The position numbers and the translations under genes are program-made. This document shows positions 1 through 14,027 of a stretch of DNA of 64,000 nt, piece after piece. This DNA is from Diadema setosum (lineage: Eukaryota > Echinodermata > Echinoidea > Diadematoida > Diadematidae), in NCBI GenBank assembly GCA_033980235.1, contig CM067067.1, positions 9,618,901-9,682,900 on the forward strand, written 5' to 3'. The stretch's first letter is position 1. Every line of letters begins with the position of its first letter. The notes under the pieces are model-generated. The model saw only the letters and a program-made list of their open reading frames with translations. It did not search any database and was not told where the DNA came from.

Positions 1-1338
1 GCATTTGACATGGTCAATAAGAGTTCGGTGATACTTGCAGCTCTCTTTCATTCTATTTTTAAGCAAGGAAAGATGAGTGTTTCGTTTCTAGAATTTCCTT
101 TTATACCTTGAGGACAAAATATCTCCCAATATACGTAGGTTTCGCACATGTGTACTCTTTGATACAGGCAATAAAGCTTTAAATGTTGCAAACTTACTCA
201 TGACGTTGTCGGAATCATGATGGAAACATGTTCATTCTTGACAACAGTGTGTTTTTAAGCACGTTAATTTGTAAAGGAATGGGTCTAGGTCTCAATTTTT
301 GTCACAACAAATTACCAAAGAAAAGTTTGGGATTGTTAATCTGTAGAAGCACGGGATCTTTCTTGGATTTTGGCATATAATAATCTTTAGTGATAGTCTG
401 AGTAGTGGCACTTCACCCTTCTGAGGTATGACCAGTGGTGTAAGAGATTGAAAGCGTCGAGATGAAACATTATTTTGTACAGCCCTCAGTTTTATTGGTA
501 ACCATGCGGAAGATACCCAGCCCAGTTAGCCACACTTCCAGCAAATTTTTATGCGGTGATCTTTCTCTTGACTTAGCACAAGGATATAACTGCTAAATGA
601 GTTGATGTATCGCCTATCCCAGTATTCAAGAGGACATTTTCGGTATAAACGGGACCATATACAAAGCAATTATTGATCTATGGACGCTAATGCCTTTCTT
701 GAAGAACAGTGTTCATCTGAATGAAATGAGAAGGTTTGTCAATGATATCGTATCAATTATGTCAGCATACATATCGCATCAATCATGTCAGCATGCAGCT
801 CCATTCCTCATTAGAGGACCGACTAAATTATTGAAACAGAGATTGACAGCAAGAGAAGGCATTAGAGATTAGTGACAGAACACATAAATATGATGCTGGT
901 AGTGATTACAGTTTGGTGATGATGTTCAAAGTAGTCATGTGGTATTGCCAAAGTTGGTGGAACTGTTTTCACTATGTCTGGATAAATGATGGTCAAAGAT
1001 AAGTGCTGTCTATTTCGTTTAAATTGTACTTTGCACGATATATTGAAACTTTTTTCTATATCCAAAGGCGAATCACCTGTGTAGTAAAATCTGTAAACTG
1101 TCGTCAATGGAAAAAAAAATCCCAAGAAAATAAATTCAGTGTTTTTAAAGAAAACCAGCGGAACTAAACGATTCGAGGCGTCATGAACCATGCGTTAACT
1201 TACCATAAACTAAACAAAGGAAGGAGACATAATCTTAAAGGGGAAGTTTAAAACTGTGCCACCGTGTCAGATCAAGGAAATGCAAGTGTCAAAGTCCAGA
1301 TTCTTTTAGATGACAGTGACACCGAACTTCAAGGTGTG
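1..1338. other. No gene recognised
   Basis: AT-rich sequence with only short ORFs that resemble nothing I know. A weak exon-like stretch at 1271-1334 followed by GTGTGT could be part of the downstream receptor gene, but its phase does not fit the next exon. It directly abuts the retrotransposon tail. Confidence 0.4.
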
Positions 1339-1857
1339 TTTTCAAGTTTCAAGTTTCAAGTTTATTTATTCATTTGTCTTTCTTCCAACAATAGGAAATA
1401 TAACAATAACATAACAACAATATTGACACTTTCTTTCAAGAATGTATAGGAACAACAACAACTAATACTAAAATTTATGCAAAAATACATAGGTATATGA
1501 TTAAAAAACCAGAAATGATAAAGAAAGGGTAACAAATATTTTGAGAAAGGCAAACGAGGTGACCTTAGTGAAGCATAGCTTGTGAGACAAGGTCCCTCAG
1601 GAATAAAAGGTGAAAAAAAAATACATTGTGTATATATATATATATATATGTATACGTAGTGGGGAAAAAAAATAACAAAAGGTACACAATTCCAAACGGA
1701 AACAGGGAATAGACAAGGGAGGCTATGTGTAATGGGGTGAAGGGAGATTATGTACATAAAACAAGAGTAGGAATGAAGGGAGGGGGTGGAAAGGAAGGAT
1801 AAAAAAGGGTTATGTGAGACGATAAATTACATACAAAAAAAAACACACACACACTTA

Positions 1858-1937
1858 TAACAAAAACAAAAACAAAAACAAAAACAAAAAACACAAAAAA
1901 CACAAAACAAACAAAACAAAACAAAACATAACAAAAC
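1858..1937. repeat. ACAAAA/ACAAA tandem repeat
   Basis: Imperfect A-rich tandem repeat (CAAAAA and CAAAA units) inside the 3' untranslated part of the retrotransposon. Confidence 0.75.
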
Positions 1938-2100
1938 AAAACATGACAAGAAGACAACTGGGTTTCAATAATATTATACATTGATACTTTCTTTTCTTTA
2001 AAGGGGAAGTCTGACATAAAAGTATATGCATCTGTAATATAACATACAGGACTTACTTTCAGTTATTGACATTAACATTGTTAACATTGTTTTAACGACA

Positions 2101-3894
2101 TCACGAATCAACACAATAAGTATTTAAAAGATGAGACTTAAGCTTACGCTTGAAGGCTGATTTACTTGAAGTATGTTTAATGCTTGCATCAAGCGAATTC
2201 CAAAACCTGGGTCCAGTATGTACTAGCGTTTTAAGAGTAAATTGTGTCCTTGCACGGGTTAAGTGCAAACCTGAAGCCTGCCTTGTGTTATATCTATGAA
2301 CATCACTATTTTTCTTAAAACGCTGTGCTAGTGCCAGTGGGAGTTCACCTGCATTATGATCATACATTAGAGACCCTAACTGCATTAAATAGATATCTTC
2401 CACTTTCAGAATTTTATGTTGATGAAAGAGAGCATTAGTGTGACTACGAAAATGTACATTACAAATTATTCTTATAACTCTCTTCTGGATCAAAAATAGC
2501 TTTTCATTTTGCGATTTTGAAGAATTACCCCACGCTACTATACCATAATTAAGATATGGAAGAATTAAAGTAGAATATAGGATAAGCAATATTTCTTTGG
2601 GAATAACTCTTTTTAGTTTGCATATAACACCAGTATTTCGTGATAAGAGCTTACAAATGTTATTCACATGTATTTTCCAATTCAGTTTGTCATCAATATA
2701 CAGACCAAGAAATTTTGTTGAGTTTACTCTATCTAACGCAACTCCACCAAACAAAACATTTCCTGGTAGTATTTTAACAGAATTACTAAAGAGCATATAA
2801 TTGGTCTTCTGAAAATTCAAAGACAGTTTGTTTGCATGAATCCAGGTTATAATATTACTTAGCTCAATATTAACTGTTTGTAAAAGGACCTGAGGATTCT
2901 TGTGTGATAACAATATGTTTCAGTCGTCTGCAAATAAAATAAATGAGAATACATCAGAGCAATATTGAAAATCATTTATATATGTAAGAAATAATAGTGG
3001 TCCAAGTAGTGATCCTTGTGGAACTCCACATGTGACATTTTGTAACCCCGATTTTGCATCATTCAGTGAGACAAACTGCCTCCTGTTAGGTAAGTAGCTT
3101 GTGAACCACTCCAAGGCTTTCCCTCTTACTCCGTAATGAGATAACTTCTGTAATAGAATAGTATGATCAACAGTGTCGAAAGCCTTGGAGTAATCCAGAA
3201 AGATACCCACTGTGTGCATGCGATTATCCAATGCCATAGAAATTTTATCAATAAAATGTAAAATAGCATGACTTGTTGTGTGCTTTTCACGAAAACCAAA
3301 TTGAAAATTGGAGAAGGTTTGGTTCACATTAAAAAATTTCACCGTCCTGACATACATAAGTTTTTCAAGGATTTTGGAAAATGTGGATAAAAGAGAAATT
3401 GGACGATAATTACTCAATAACTGGGGATCACCTTTCTTAAAAATAGGTATCACCTTCGCTATTTTCATATTCACAGGGACAATACCATTATTCATTGATA
3501 GATTAAAAATATGTACAAGAGGTTGAACAACCCCTAATATAACATTCTTTATCAAATCATTTGAAATACCGTCATAACCTGGGCTCTTCCTCTTTTTAAG
3601 GGAATTCACAACATTAAAAAGTTCTTCTTCATTTGTTGGGATTAAAAATAAACTACTTAGGTTTGGTTCCCGTAAATAATCAGAAAACATCTTCTCGCAG
3701 TGAGGCACTGCCCTTGACAGATTGGGACCAATACTACAAAAAAAAATCATTGAATTTATCAACAATGACGTTTTGATTTGAAGCAAAAGGGAAGCTGTCA
3801 CGAATAAGACGCAAAAACACGACAACACGTTGTCGTGTCTCACGCGTCTTCTTTCACGTCCGGCAAATGCAACATACCCACATTCTGAATTCAT
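2101..3894 (-). pseudogene. Reverse transcriptase of the non-LTR element, one in-frame stop
   Basis: The frame runs from 3894 to 2101 with one TGA (about 2914-2916) immediately after the catalytic FADD box. Visible motifs in order: KSPGYDGIS, IPIFKKGD, NYRPISLLSTFSKILEK, FGFREKHTTSHAI, LDYSKAFDTVDH, GVPQGSLLGPLLF, ILFADD, then after the stop WIHANKLSLNFQKTNYM and the thumb region with PYLNYGIVAWG. These are the usual boxes of Jockey/CR1-superfamily enzymes, which copy the element RNA onto nicked target DNA. The first ~70 residues look unrelated to the family. The stop makes full-length enzyme unlikely; it could be a recent mutation because the rest of the frame is intact. Confidence 0.85.
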
Positions 3895-3920
3895 ATTTCG
3901 TGGAATAAAGTTGTCAAAGC

Positions 3921-4517
3921 AACAAGGCCGGCTTCCGATGAAATCACTTCAATTCTATGTGTGTGATTTTACTTTATTAATTGAAACTTGATGTGACTAT
4001 CATTACGAAAGAGGAAGAGGATGCGATGATATTATAATTTATAAATCTGTATATCATGTTTATTGCTTGTAAAAACAAAGCATATTAAATCTGATACTCG
4101 GAATGGTGGAAGTTTCATTAACAAATAAATTAAATATTATATAGCTATGGAGCTGTGCTGTTCTCACCAAATGTATTATAATGACATCAGATATAAAGAC
4201 CTAAATATTATGCAGCATGATGTTGTCAAGTAACAACGCCCAATCATTCTAGTGAGGGAATGGGATACATTTAGATATTGAAAGTTGATTGGAAAATCCA
4301 GACATTGGAATAAATTTTATTTATGGTAAGTATTACATTCTATTTCTTAAACAGATTGTTACACGTGAAATGAGGATTGGCCATCATTTCATTATCGTCA
4401 TCATTGGGATTACAACACAAACCACATATGACTGGTCACGGCCACAAATAATTACATCTTGTTGCTTTTTGCTGTTGTTGTTATTCTGTTTTAATATATT
4501 GTTTTTGTTCATCTTAG
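3921..4517. other. No gene recognised upstream of the first receptor exon
   Basis: AT-rich DNA. The last ~50 bases are a pyrimidine-rich tract that serves as the acceptor of the exon starting at 4518. Earlier receptor exons and the signal peptide were not found here. Confidence 0.35.
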
Positions 4518-4633
4518 CATGTCATGCCAGGGATGGTGCGACTGTACGAGAGTTCGCCAAGGCGGGATTGAAACCGTGATCACACCAGAAAATGATAATT
4601 GTCCAGCCGGCGATCAAAGCGGCAATTTTACGT
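4518..4633 (+). CDS. Receptor exon: Cys-rich ectodomain
   Basis: A pyrimidine-rich tract and TTAG precede 4518; a second possible acceptor (CCAG) would start it at 4531. The frame reads GWCDCTRVRQGG and later NDNCPAGDQSGNFT. The donor is GTGAGT at 4634, phase 1, which matches the next exon. The contributing cysteines are spaced in no pattern I can assign to a domain family. Confidence 0.6.
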
Positions 4634-7600
4634 GTGAGTTCCACATCCAACGTACTCATTTTTTTTTTTTTTTTTTGTGACCCTATGACATAGATCTCCT
4701 ACAAGCTTAGCATTGTTATCCAGCCCAAAATCGTTATTCTGCTTATTTCTGACAGTTGACTGAACATTGAGATTGCTGATTATTTCTAATGAATAATAAC
4801 CAGTTAAATTCTATACATCTGAGTCCGGCCAGAGAGGGTGGTTTCATTTTATATACTTGCTTGCGGTAATGCTAATGTCCTTTTGATGTCATGACATGTT
4901 GTCATGCTTTTCAGTCACCTCATAATGAGAAAATTTCAGTTCAGATTTTATCATGGAAGCAACTTTCCCTCGAAAATCTACCGTATAACAGCACCTGGAA
5001 AACCATTTAACCACCTTTGATCCGCCAGCTAGGGCAGTTGCCTAGAGGGTAGACGTCACACGAGTTCATTGTCCCAGGCATACCCCGTAGAACCAACGAG
5101 GTACTGCTCCTTTGTAGAACATGGTTAAAGGACGTCTGCAATACAAATACATGTCAACTTGTGCCGGTTTAACCCTACAAAGCCCGAGCTATTTTGACCC
5201 TTCCCAGGCCCAAGGGGGGGGGGGGGGGGGGGGGCACATGCCCCCCCCCCTATATAACTTTGTTATTGTTTGATGTTTCATCGTCATATTTGGCACATGG
5301 GTAGAGCAACTCATACTCTACATGACCGCATACTTGAATTTTTTCAAGGTCACCCATAGAGGGCGCTATTTACCAAAATATAAAGAAATACATAGGAAAT
5401 ATGCTAAAAACATGAGTTTTCTGTATAATTTCTTTATCCCCAGTATATATGTCTTATCATAGACCAATATTTTTTCATATTTGCCACAAATGATCTGCAA
5501 GTCAAAGCTCATATTTTTCATGGTTGAAATTTCTCAAGGTCACCACATGGGGGCGCTATTCATAGCAAAATAAATCAATACATTATGAGACCTGTGATGC
5601 ATTGTTTGGGATAGGTTCATGCATAGTTATCATATTTCATATTCCCATAATATCGCAATTTTAATTTTGCAGATTGATAATGTGATAAACAAATGATATT
5701 AGACGTATAACTTGGGTGAAGGAATCAAAATGACACAAAATAGAACGGCAATTTTTGGAAAATACTGTAATTTTCAAGTATCTCTATCTATCTATTGTTT
5801 TATGGCATTGTCACAGAAAAACTAAGGAAATAATAGGAAAAACATTTCAGGGCCATAATTACTTCACATTTTGCTCCTTCAGCAAATTTCAGCCAAGAAA
5901 CGCCCATTTCATACATTACAATATGGTTAATTGGAATTGGAACAAAAAAATACGCAAAATCTGACTGACATGGTTGTCATTTTATGGTTGCCATGGCAAC
6001 CAGCAATATCAAATATAGCTAAATTATATATCAAAACGTTCGGAATAAGATTTTAGGAAAAGTCACCAAATTTGGTTAAAATTGGATTAAGGGCGAAGGA
6101 GTGGCGAATGAATATCTGGTAGGGGGCACAATGTGCCCCCCCCCCCTTGGGCTTTATGGGGTTAAAATACAGGCCTATTTACCTTCGTCGTCACCTTTAT
6201 GGCCAAATTAATATCTCAATACGCGCTAAACATTTTATGATTTTTCGTCTTTATTTCTTCATATTGCTTCGATCCATCCACAAACCTCTCAAATTTCAAA
6301 ATCAGGATTCTGCCGATGATATCATCTGTCAATCACTGCTAAATTACTGATGTGATTAACAAGAGACGTCGTATGAAAACTAACAAATAATGCTCAATTA
6401 AAGGGGAAGGTGCATTCCAGTGGCTTTTGGTAATCATGGGAAGTCGTTTGGCAGTGACTGACAGAAGATGTCACTGGCAGAATCTTGGTTTTTCTTTTGT
6501 GGATGGATCGAAGCAATTTGAAGAAATATGAATATAGCAGAATATCTTATGTAAAATATATTATGGCTTGTATGGCACATGCTTAGATAGTTGTTTGTTT
6601 GTTGTTGTTGTTGTTTTTTTTTTTGGTCATTTAGTGATGATCAGAATAGATAAACATCAATAGGGAAGAGAAACAGAAAAATCTTATAAAGCACGGGGCT
6701 CATATTTGAATATTCTTTTTGCCACATAAATGACGATCAGGGTTCAAGAATTGTATAATGAATATTGACACAATTTAAAATGCCTTAACATTGCATAACA
6801 AAATGTGAAAGTTCTCAATACCTTTTTTTTTTTATATAGATATGATGAAAGATAATGAAAATGAAGCAGGAGCGAATGGAAAAGATGCAAAAGCTGCCGA
6901 ACAAGAATATGATTCATGTAAATGTTGACTTTTAATCACAATATTAGGCCTACTATGATCATGAAATTTATTCTCTCTGGCAATCTGATTATTTTGCAAG
7001 ATTGCAAGATGCATGACGTATATCACAAACCAATCATCATTAACAAGTTCCTGTTACAGTCATAGCGAAAGAATTTTGTTGGTGAGACATTTCCTGAGGT
7101 ATATAATGTATATTTTGCTCTTTATTGTTATATGTATTCTTTGTATGCAACGCTGGTCAAAGGGTATGATCAATTCACTTCAATTCAATTCAGTTAAATT
7201 TAATTCGATTCGATACATAGGTTCTTTATGTCTGCCCAGCTGACGGGTCCCTGTATAAAGTCTGAAGAGATTGAGAAAGGCATAAGTAAACGTATTATAT
7301 CATTCTTGGTTGCTGCTGTTGTGTTTTTTTTTTTCAGGGTTCAGTGATTGCGGGAGCGGGCATACAGAGGGGAAAATATGCTACAGGTGGCGGCCGAGAA
7401 TACAGGATCGGATATCACACGTCCAGTGCGTAGCGAGAGAGGACGTCATGGTGTGTCTCATGAGGGAAGTGATGGCCAACGATGCCGTGAGATGGCGGGC
7501 CTCACTCACTGGCGAGGATAGGCTCGACATCGATGAGCTGTGCACCGGCGCTCCCACACTGGACAGCTGCAGCCTGTGCGACGGGTAACGATGATGGTTA

Positions 7601-7885
7601 AAAATACAAATAATCATATCAAAATGATAATGATGATGATGGTGGTGATGGTGATGATGATGATGATGATGATGATGATACTGTTTGAATGATAATGATA
7701 AGGATAATGATTGCTACAATAGTAATTACAGCAATGGTATAATAATGAGAGCCACTTTAAGTAAGCCATTGTTTTCCAGAAGGCTGCGAATGGGGGGGGG
7801 GGGGTATGGGGTAGGGGAGGGGGCTGCAGCTGAACCCCTTTTTCCAGTACACCCTCACTAGCGCACAAACACACACAAACACACA

Positions 7886-7960
<75 letters not shown>

Positions 7961-10900
7961 GTGTGTGTTTGTACGTTTATATGTTGTGTGTGGTTGTCAA
8001 TGCACATATTCGTACAGAAAAACAACTATAATGTTTACATTTATGAAGTACTCTTCATAATGATTACAGTGGCCAACATTTCCATTCTCACCAGATACGT
8101 CGAACCAACCACACCGACTCCACCACCACTACGTCCACCGAGCAACCAAGGCGGAACGGAGGAGGAGGGAGACACTAACCCCGCGTTTATCGCAGTGACG
8201 GGTTCGAGCAGCGTCCCAGGCGGAACATACAACTATTCGACCGACCCGGATGGGCAGACTATCCCCGGTGAGTTATCTTAACATGCATGCGATTTATGCT
8301 TCTTTCTTTCTTTCTTTCTTTTTCCTATGATATCGTACTATCCTTTTAGTGGACAATATCGTATCGATCTATGTTCGAGATGAATTATGGCAGATCAAGT
8401 TTAGACATGCCAGACAGAGTAGTTCCGCGTGGTAGTCAGTCAGTTATTGTAGTGTTTGTTTTCTGCTATACACGGATATGGGAAATGCGGTCGACATTAT
8501 TTCATCTGCTATTGTCCGAGAGGTTGCGTCTGGAACGGCTTCCGTCATGATAATATTCCCGTTTTCACAAGTTACTAAGGTCATTTCTTGAAACATCTTT
8601 GATCGTCATTTCCCTGAAACATGATCGGAAAATGCTGAGCTCGGGGATTCCCAGGAAAGGTCACTTCCATGACTGTAATGGCTGTGGCAGGTAATGTCGA
8701 ACGGGAGAGTGACTGCAGCGTTTAACTTCGGTAGGCATGGGCGACGAAGGTCCATGTTAGCACAAGGTGTAGTTTTGCAAAATCATGATCTAATCGACAC
8801 TTCCATTCTTTCCTTGGAGGTAAACCAGAGGAACAGGGTTTGGGATAATGAAAATGAAAGCAGACGGTCGTATACTTTCCTGGCCATGTCCAAGGTGAAC
8901 AGAAACCTAAAGCACACGGCGGTCCAGACAAGGTTGTGGATTTCCTTCCGTCAAACATAGAAAGCCTTGAAAGTGTCAGTATTGCATTATCTAAATGTAA
9001 AAACATCTGCCCTTCTAATTACATATCAGTATAAACATTTAGGGGAACCCGGGGCAAAGAGGAACACAGGGCAAAGTGAAACACCCCCATTAAACCTATA
9101 TATATGTCTTGAATCTAAAGCTCATGCACCAAGATCCCTCAGGGGATCTTTTGATATCAGAGCTGTGTTGTATGTGTGTCTTTAGGGAAAATATCTGTTT
9201 TGCATATCTCAAAGCCAACAATTGATGACTATATATTTCATACCAAATTATCGTGCTTATGTGAAATAGTGTCTCGAAAACCATGGTAACAATGATGCAT
9301 GGATTTCAATTCAATTTTATTCAGTTCAAAATGATTTTCTTTCCATGTAAAGTAATACAAAGTAATTAAAACTTCCATAAATCGTGGTATCAGGGCTAGC
9401 AAATATTGGCCGACGTCACAATGATGCATGTCGGGAAAAATTATACATGGTTGGGGCAAAGTGGACGGGGTAAGGTGGAACATGGTAACTAATGGGCTTG
9501 TGAGTAAAATGAAGTTTGGTACGTTTCCACGCACGCCGCATGCCTTGCGTTGTGTATTCCACTTTGCCCCAATGGTCTGGGGCAAAGTGAAATTTTCATA
9601 CTTTTTTGAAATTCATAGCAATTGATAAAACTGATAATTTCAAAACAAATTTTACTGCCATTTGTTAGCGGTAGTCCTAAGGTAATAGTATAAAGAAAAA
9701 ATCTTGCTTTACTCTGCTTTGAATTCCCGTTTTGGCTGGACAAACATTTTTGGTCCACTTTGCCCCGGCGGACGGTTCCCCTACATACATAAAATTACGT
9801 ACGAATGTAATATATGTACATACATACCTATATACATATATATGTATACGTATATACATTTATACATGTACATACATACATACATGCATACATACATACA
9901 TACATAAAAATGAATGTGTGTGTGTGTGTGTGTCTGTCTGTCTGTCTGTCTGTGTGTGTCAAGAGAGAACGAGAGCGAGAGAGGCTAAAAACCCCGACCG
10001 CTTTGAATGCCTTGTTTTACATAGACTGACGATTGCCGCGTTTGTATCAGTTCGTATTTGACTTATACCATTTGCATGCAACTTATCACTCGCCATCTTG
10101 AACTCATTGGTGGCCTCTTGCCTCTTCATCAACGCTAATACTGACTGTGATTGCCTCATGAGCTCATTTACACGTCATGGGGGGGGGGTGGGGTTCTACC
10201 ACTACCTTGGAAAAGATAAAAGGCAATGCTGCCTAAAATAGCTTTACAATGCGGTCAAACTTAGTCATGTAAATTCGCCTACTCACACGTGTGTTGCTAC
10301 TGCTTCAAATATTCTTGTTATTCTTGCTAGAGCACTAACATACTTAGCACAGTAAATGCCAAGGTAAAATATGTCACATACGTCTGCAAAAGTTAACCTG
10401 CCTCCCCCCCCCCCTTATTTTTATTGATTTATTTTTTTTTTTGCTTTGTGGTTTAAAGTTTTAATACTCACCTTTGCGCTATTACCAGTCGTGCCGTGTG
10501 AAATGATGCTAGCAAAAACTCCTATCCGGTTCTTTACGGTGATATGGTAGATATAAGACGGAATGCCAATCTCTTGTACGTGTCTCGAGAAAGCATAACA
10601 TGTTTTGGTCTATTTTGTGCATGTTTATTTTTTTTTCACGATTACCATAAAAAGTAATACCCTCGATACTTTCCATTTTTGTTTAATTCAGTTTAAAAGT
10701 ACTTTACTTGAATGTGTGTGTGTGTGTGTCTTTTAAACACAGGCGATCTGAGGACAAAATTAATCGTCGCTTTCTCAGTGGTCGGAGGTTTGGTGATCAT
10801 CCTCGCGTTCGTCATATTATGCCTGCTCTGCTACATCCGTAGGAAAATCAGTGGACGAGTTCGAGACAACGATTCTTCCGTCAGGTAGTGTACCAAGGCG

Positions 10901-13135
10901 CTTCGGCAACACATTCTTTAATATCCCCTGTTTAAAGCCCCCTTCCCCCATTTGCCCCCTCTTCTTTACGTAATGTAAGGGCAAAATGTGTGTAATGCTG
11001 CTTTAGTCTGTTGATGAAAGGTTTCACATAAGAAAGTCGTTCTTTTAAATGCTTATTTCTACTGCGACAGGGGCTTTGCAGTTGCTGGAATACAAAAAGT
11101 TCATTATCGCACAAACAAAACAAAACAAAAAAGAGTGGACGCAGAAAGCGTTATAAGGCACGATGTGTATCCATTATGTTTACCCAATTCATAGCTCTCT
11201 GCAAAATGAGGGATATTATACTGTCTTTCAAGTCTGCAAGTTGTACTAGAATAAGTGTGACAGACAAAAAGAATAATCATTCGTCCTGGAATCCATGGGA
11301 AATGACTGCAGACAATTCACTTCAGATGTCTCCGGCTTCAGAATAATTATGTGCGAGTATGTACGTGAAGAGCTTGAAGAGCAAGAAATTATCAAGCAGA
11401 TTAAAGATGGAGAACTTTTGGCTTTGAGATTTGCTGCAGCTTTTTCTACTTCATCTATGGACGACTGGCTATGATGACGATGATGTATCGACAGTGATCG
11501 TAATGAGCAAATCACATACATTTTATTGCTTACCGAAATACATTATTCTGTCGTATTCCTCTTCTCTTGAATATCACATTACATTTTATTACATTGTTTA
11601 CAATATTGAGGATTGTAGCTCTTTTCTTCTCAAGGAAATCAGTAGAGACCTTGTCAATGTGTACCAAGGACATCCAAGTTCACTCAATCTCTTTTACATT
11701 GGTTAATGTTATAGCGACGTTTGGACTGTCGTTTTGTTTAAATTTTTGTTGTTGCTTTTTTTCTGTTAGCTTGTATGCAAAACGTGTATACTATCCTGTG
11801 CATGCTCTGGTTCAATTGCAGTGCATTCATCGCCGTTATGTGTGTAGGTATGTTTGCTGTTGTTGTTGGTGGTGGTGTTAGTGTCAGTGACTGGAAAGGC
11901 ATGGACAAAGGGGGGGGGGGGAGGTTCACATTACCAGGGTCATAGTTTGACTTGACATTTCTTGTTCCTGAATTTTTAACATTATGTTAGGGCCCATGCA
12001 ATTGAATACGAAGAAGCCTCAAGAAATAGGTCTCGTCTCTCATTGATATTGGTACAGAATGACCATCAGCTACTTTCGTTATAGTCTCAAAGCTGGGGGA
12101 AAAACAACCTGCATGCACAGGAAGTTACTAGAATAAATAAGATAAAAAGGGAAACTACTTTTGGCCACAACCCAACTCTGTGTTTTATGAATTCTGACGA
12201 TATATTTAAATATAGCATGATATATCCGTGTTTGTCGTGCGACTCGTACTTTTTAGTTTATTATACGTGACTAGCACCAGCTTTTCGAGGATGCGTGAAT
12301 CTTGTTGTCTCCAAACATTATTCGTTCCTTGTCTGTAGTATACCCAAGGAGAATCTCTTCCACCTCTATGACATATTGATGCCTGGATGCTTTATGTAAA
12401 TGGCTACTCAGTTTCGTATATTCTGCCAGTACTTTACTCCTTTTCTTCTCTATTCTGCTTTGTTTGTGTACCATCGTACTCTACACAATCATTTTGTACC
12501 CATATTCTAAGTTGTGAGTTTACTTTGGGGCCTCTTCTCATCAAGCCTATATGCTTGATTGGTCCCCCACAATGAATATTATGACCAAACGACTTTAAAC
12601 TGTAATCATGGTAATGATTGTCCTTTTTTTTGTGTGTGTGGAAATAACTGAAATGAAATGAAATGCTTACAATCAGTCTACGTATAAAGACGAAGGATTT
12701 TATACCTGTTGGAATAATCATTGCACGTTGTATATAGGGTATAATGGTGTACAGAATTATAATGTCGAGTGTAAAAAAACACGGCTAAGGTAACTGGATC
12801 CTTAGGAATGGAGCGGCGTGGAGAACACGCAATGACCAGACATCAATAGATGTATTGGCATTGGCAGTGTAAACTTTGTATAAAGAGGAATGTATAGGAA
12901 ATACTCAATAACAAACTCTTGACTTTTATTCAAATAAGGCTAATTCCTTAGTTGTTTAGAGTTGATAATATGACGGTATCTGATACTAGTATATAAACAC
13001 CTTTTCCGGTCTATCGAAACTGTTCCACGAGTTTCAAAATCTGCCGTATCAATTTGGACGTTATCTGGGCCGATATCCCCTAAATAAGTCATGTTAACAC
13101 CGCGGGATTCTTTTGTAATTGTTTTCTTTTGATTT

Positions 13136-13190
<55 letters not shown>

Positions 13191-13225
13191 GTGTGTGTGT
13201 ATGTGTGTGTGTATGTGTGTGCGTA

Positions 13226-13290
<65 letters not shown>

Positions 13291-13779
13291 ACGTATGTTT
13301 GTTTTCTCACCTGGTCATCGCATGAAAGCTATACAATTACCCGGAAGAGAATATGAGCAACTGGGTGGATGTCAAGGGCAGCTCATGCGTGACACACGGT
13401 TATAGAGATATAAAATTGATACTCAAGACGGCCCCATAGGCAGGAGATGTTGTGAGTTGCTCTTTTTTTTTCATCACTCTAAGTGACATCGCTTCCCTCG
13501 TGGCTTGCCACTTCCTGTGTAGATTGATAACATGCCCCTTAACACACCCAATGTCAATTTTCCCCCCATGCAGGGCGCAATACCGCTCAGGAGAAGTCAA
13601 TCGGTACAGTGCGATGCAGAATTCGCTGAGCACGAACAGAGCAAGTATAGAGTCACGACCAGGTAAGTTTATTTCCATTCGTCCAATAGTCAGTTCGTAG
13701 TTACCGCATGTGCCGATTGCTTCATGTACATTTCTCTTGAAGAAGAGAAGCAATCACAATGACGTACAAAACCCTCTTG

Positions 13780-13824
<45 letters not shown>

Positions 13825-13926
13825 GTGGACTCCCGTTATAACGACGTCCTCGGGACCGGCAGTTTTCTTTCGTTATAACGAAATTTCTTTATAACCGTTT
13901 TCGTTATAACGGGAGTGCACTGTGTG

Positions 13927-13967
<41 letters not shown>

Positions 13968-13992
13968 GATAAGAATAGTTATCACTTACATT

Positions 13993-14027
<35 letters not shown>

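Larger units (their letters stand above)
1339..3895 (-). mobile_element. CR1/L2-like non-LTR retrotransposon, 5'-truncated
   Basis: A minus-strand reverse transcriptase reading frame (2101-3894) is followed in its own 3' direction by an A/T-rich untranslated tail. That tail ends at about 1339 in a 7-bp repeat (CTTGAAA on the minus strand), the kind of short terminal tandem repeat known for CR1/L2-type elements. No apurinic endonuclease domain is seen upstream of the reverse transcriptase, so the copy is 5'-truncated or the endonuclease is lost. The element carries an in-frame stop and is not autonomous as read. Clade assignment is by style of the C-terminal region (ILPYLNYGIVAWG motif) and is tentative. 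Confidence 0.8.

Noticed and set aside
1264..1449. Possible upstream receptor exon reading DQGNASVKVQILLDDSDTEL
   Set aside because: Acceptor is weak, the phase-1 end does not fit the 4518 or 4531 exon starts, and the frame runs straight into the retrotransposon tail.
13089..13405. Overlapping Cys/Val/His-rich ORFs
   Set aside because: Products of the TGTATG/GT repeat; open in all frames because of the period.
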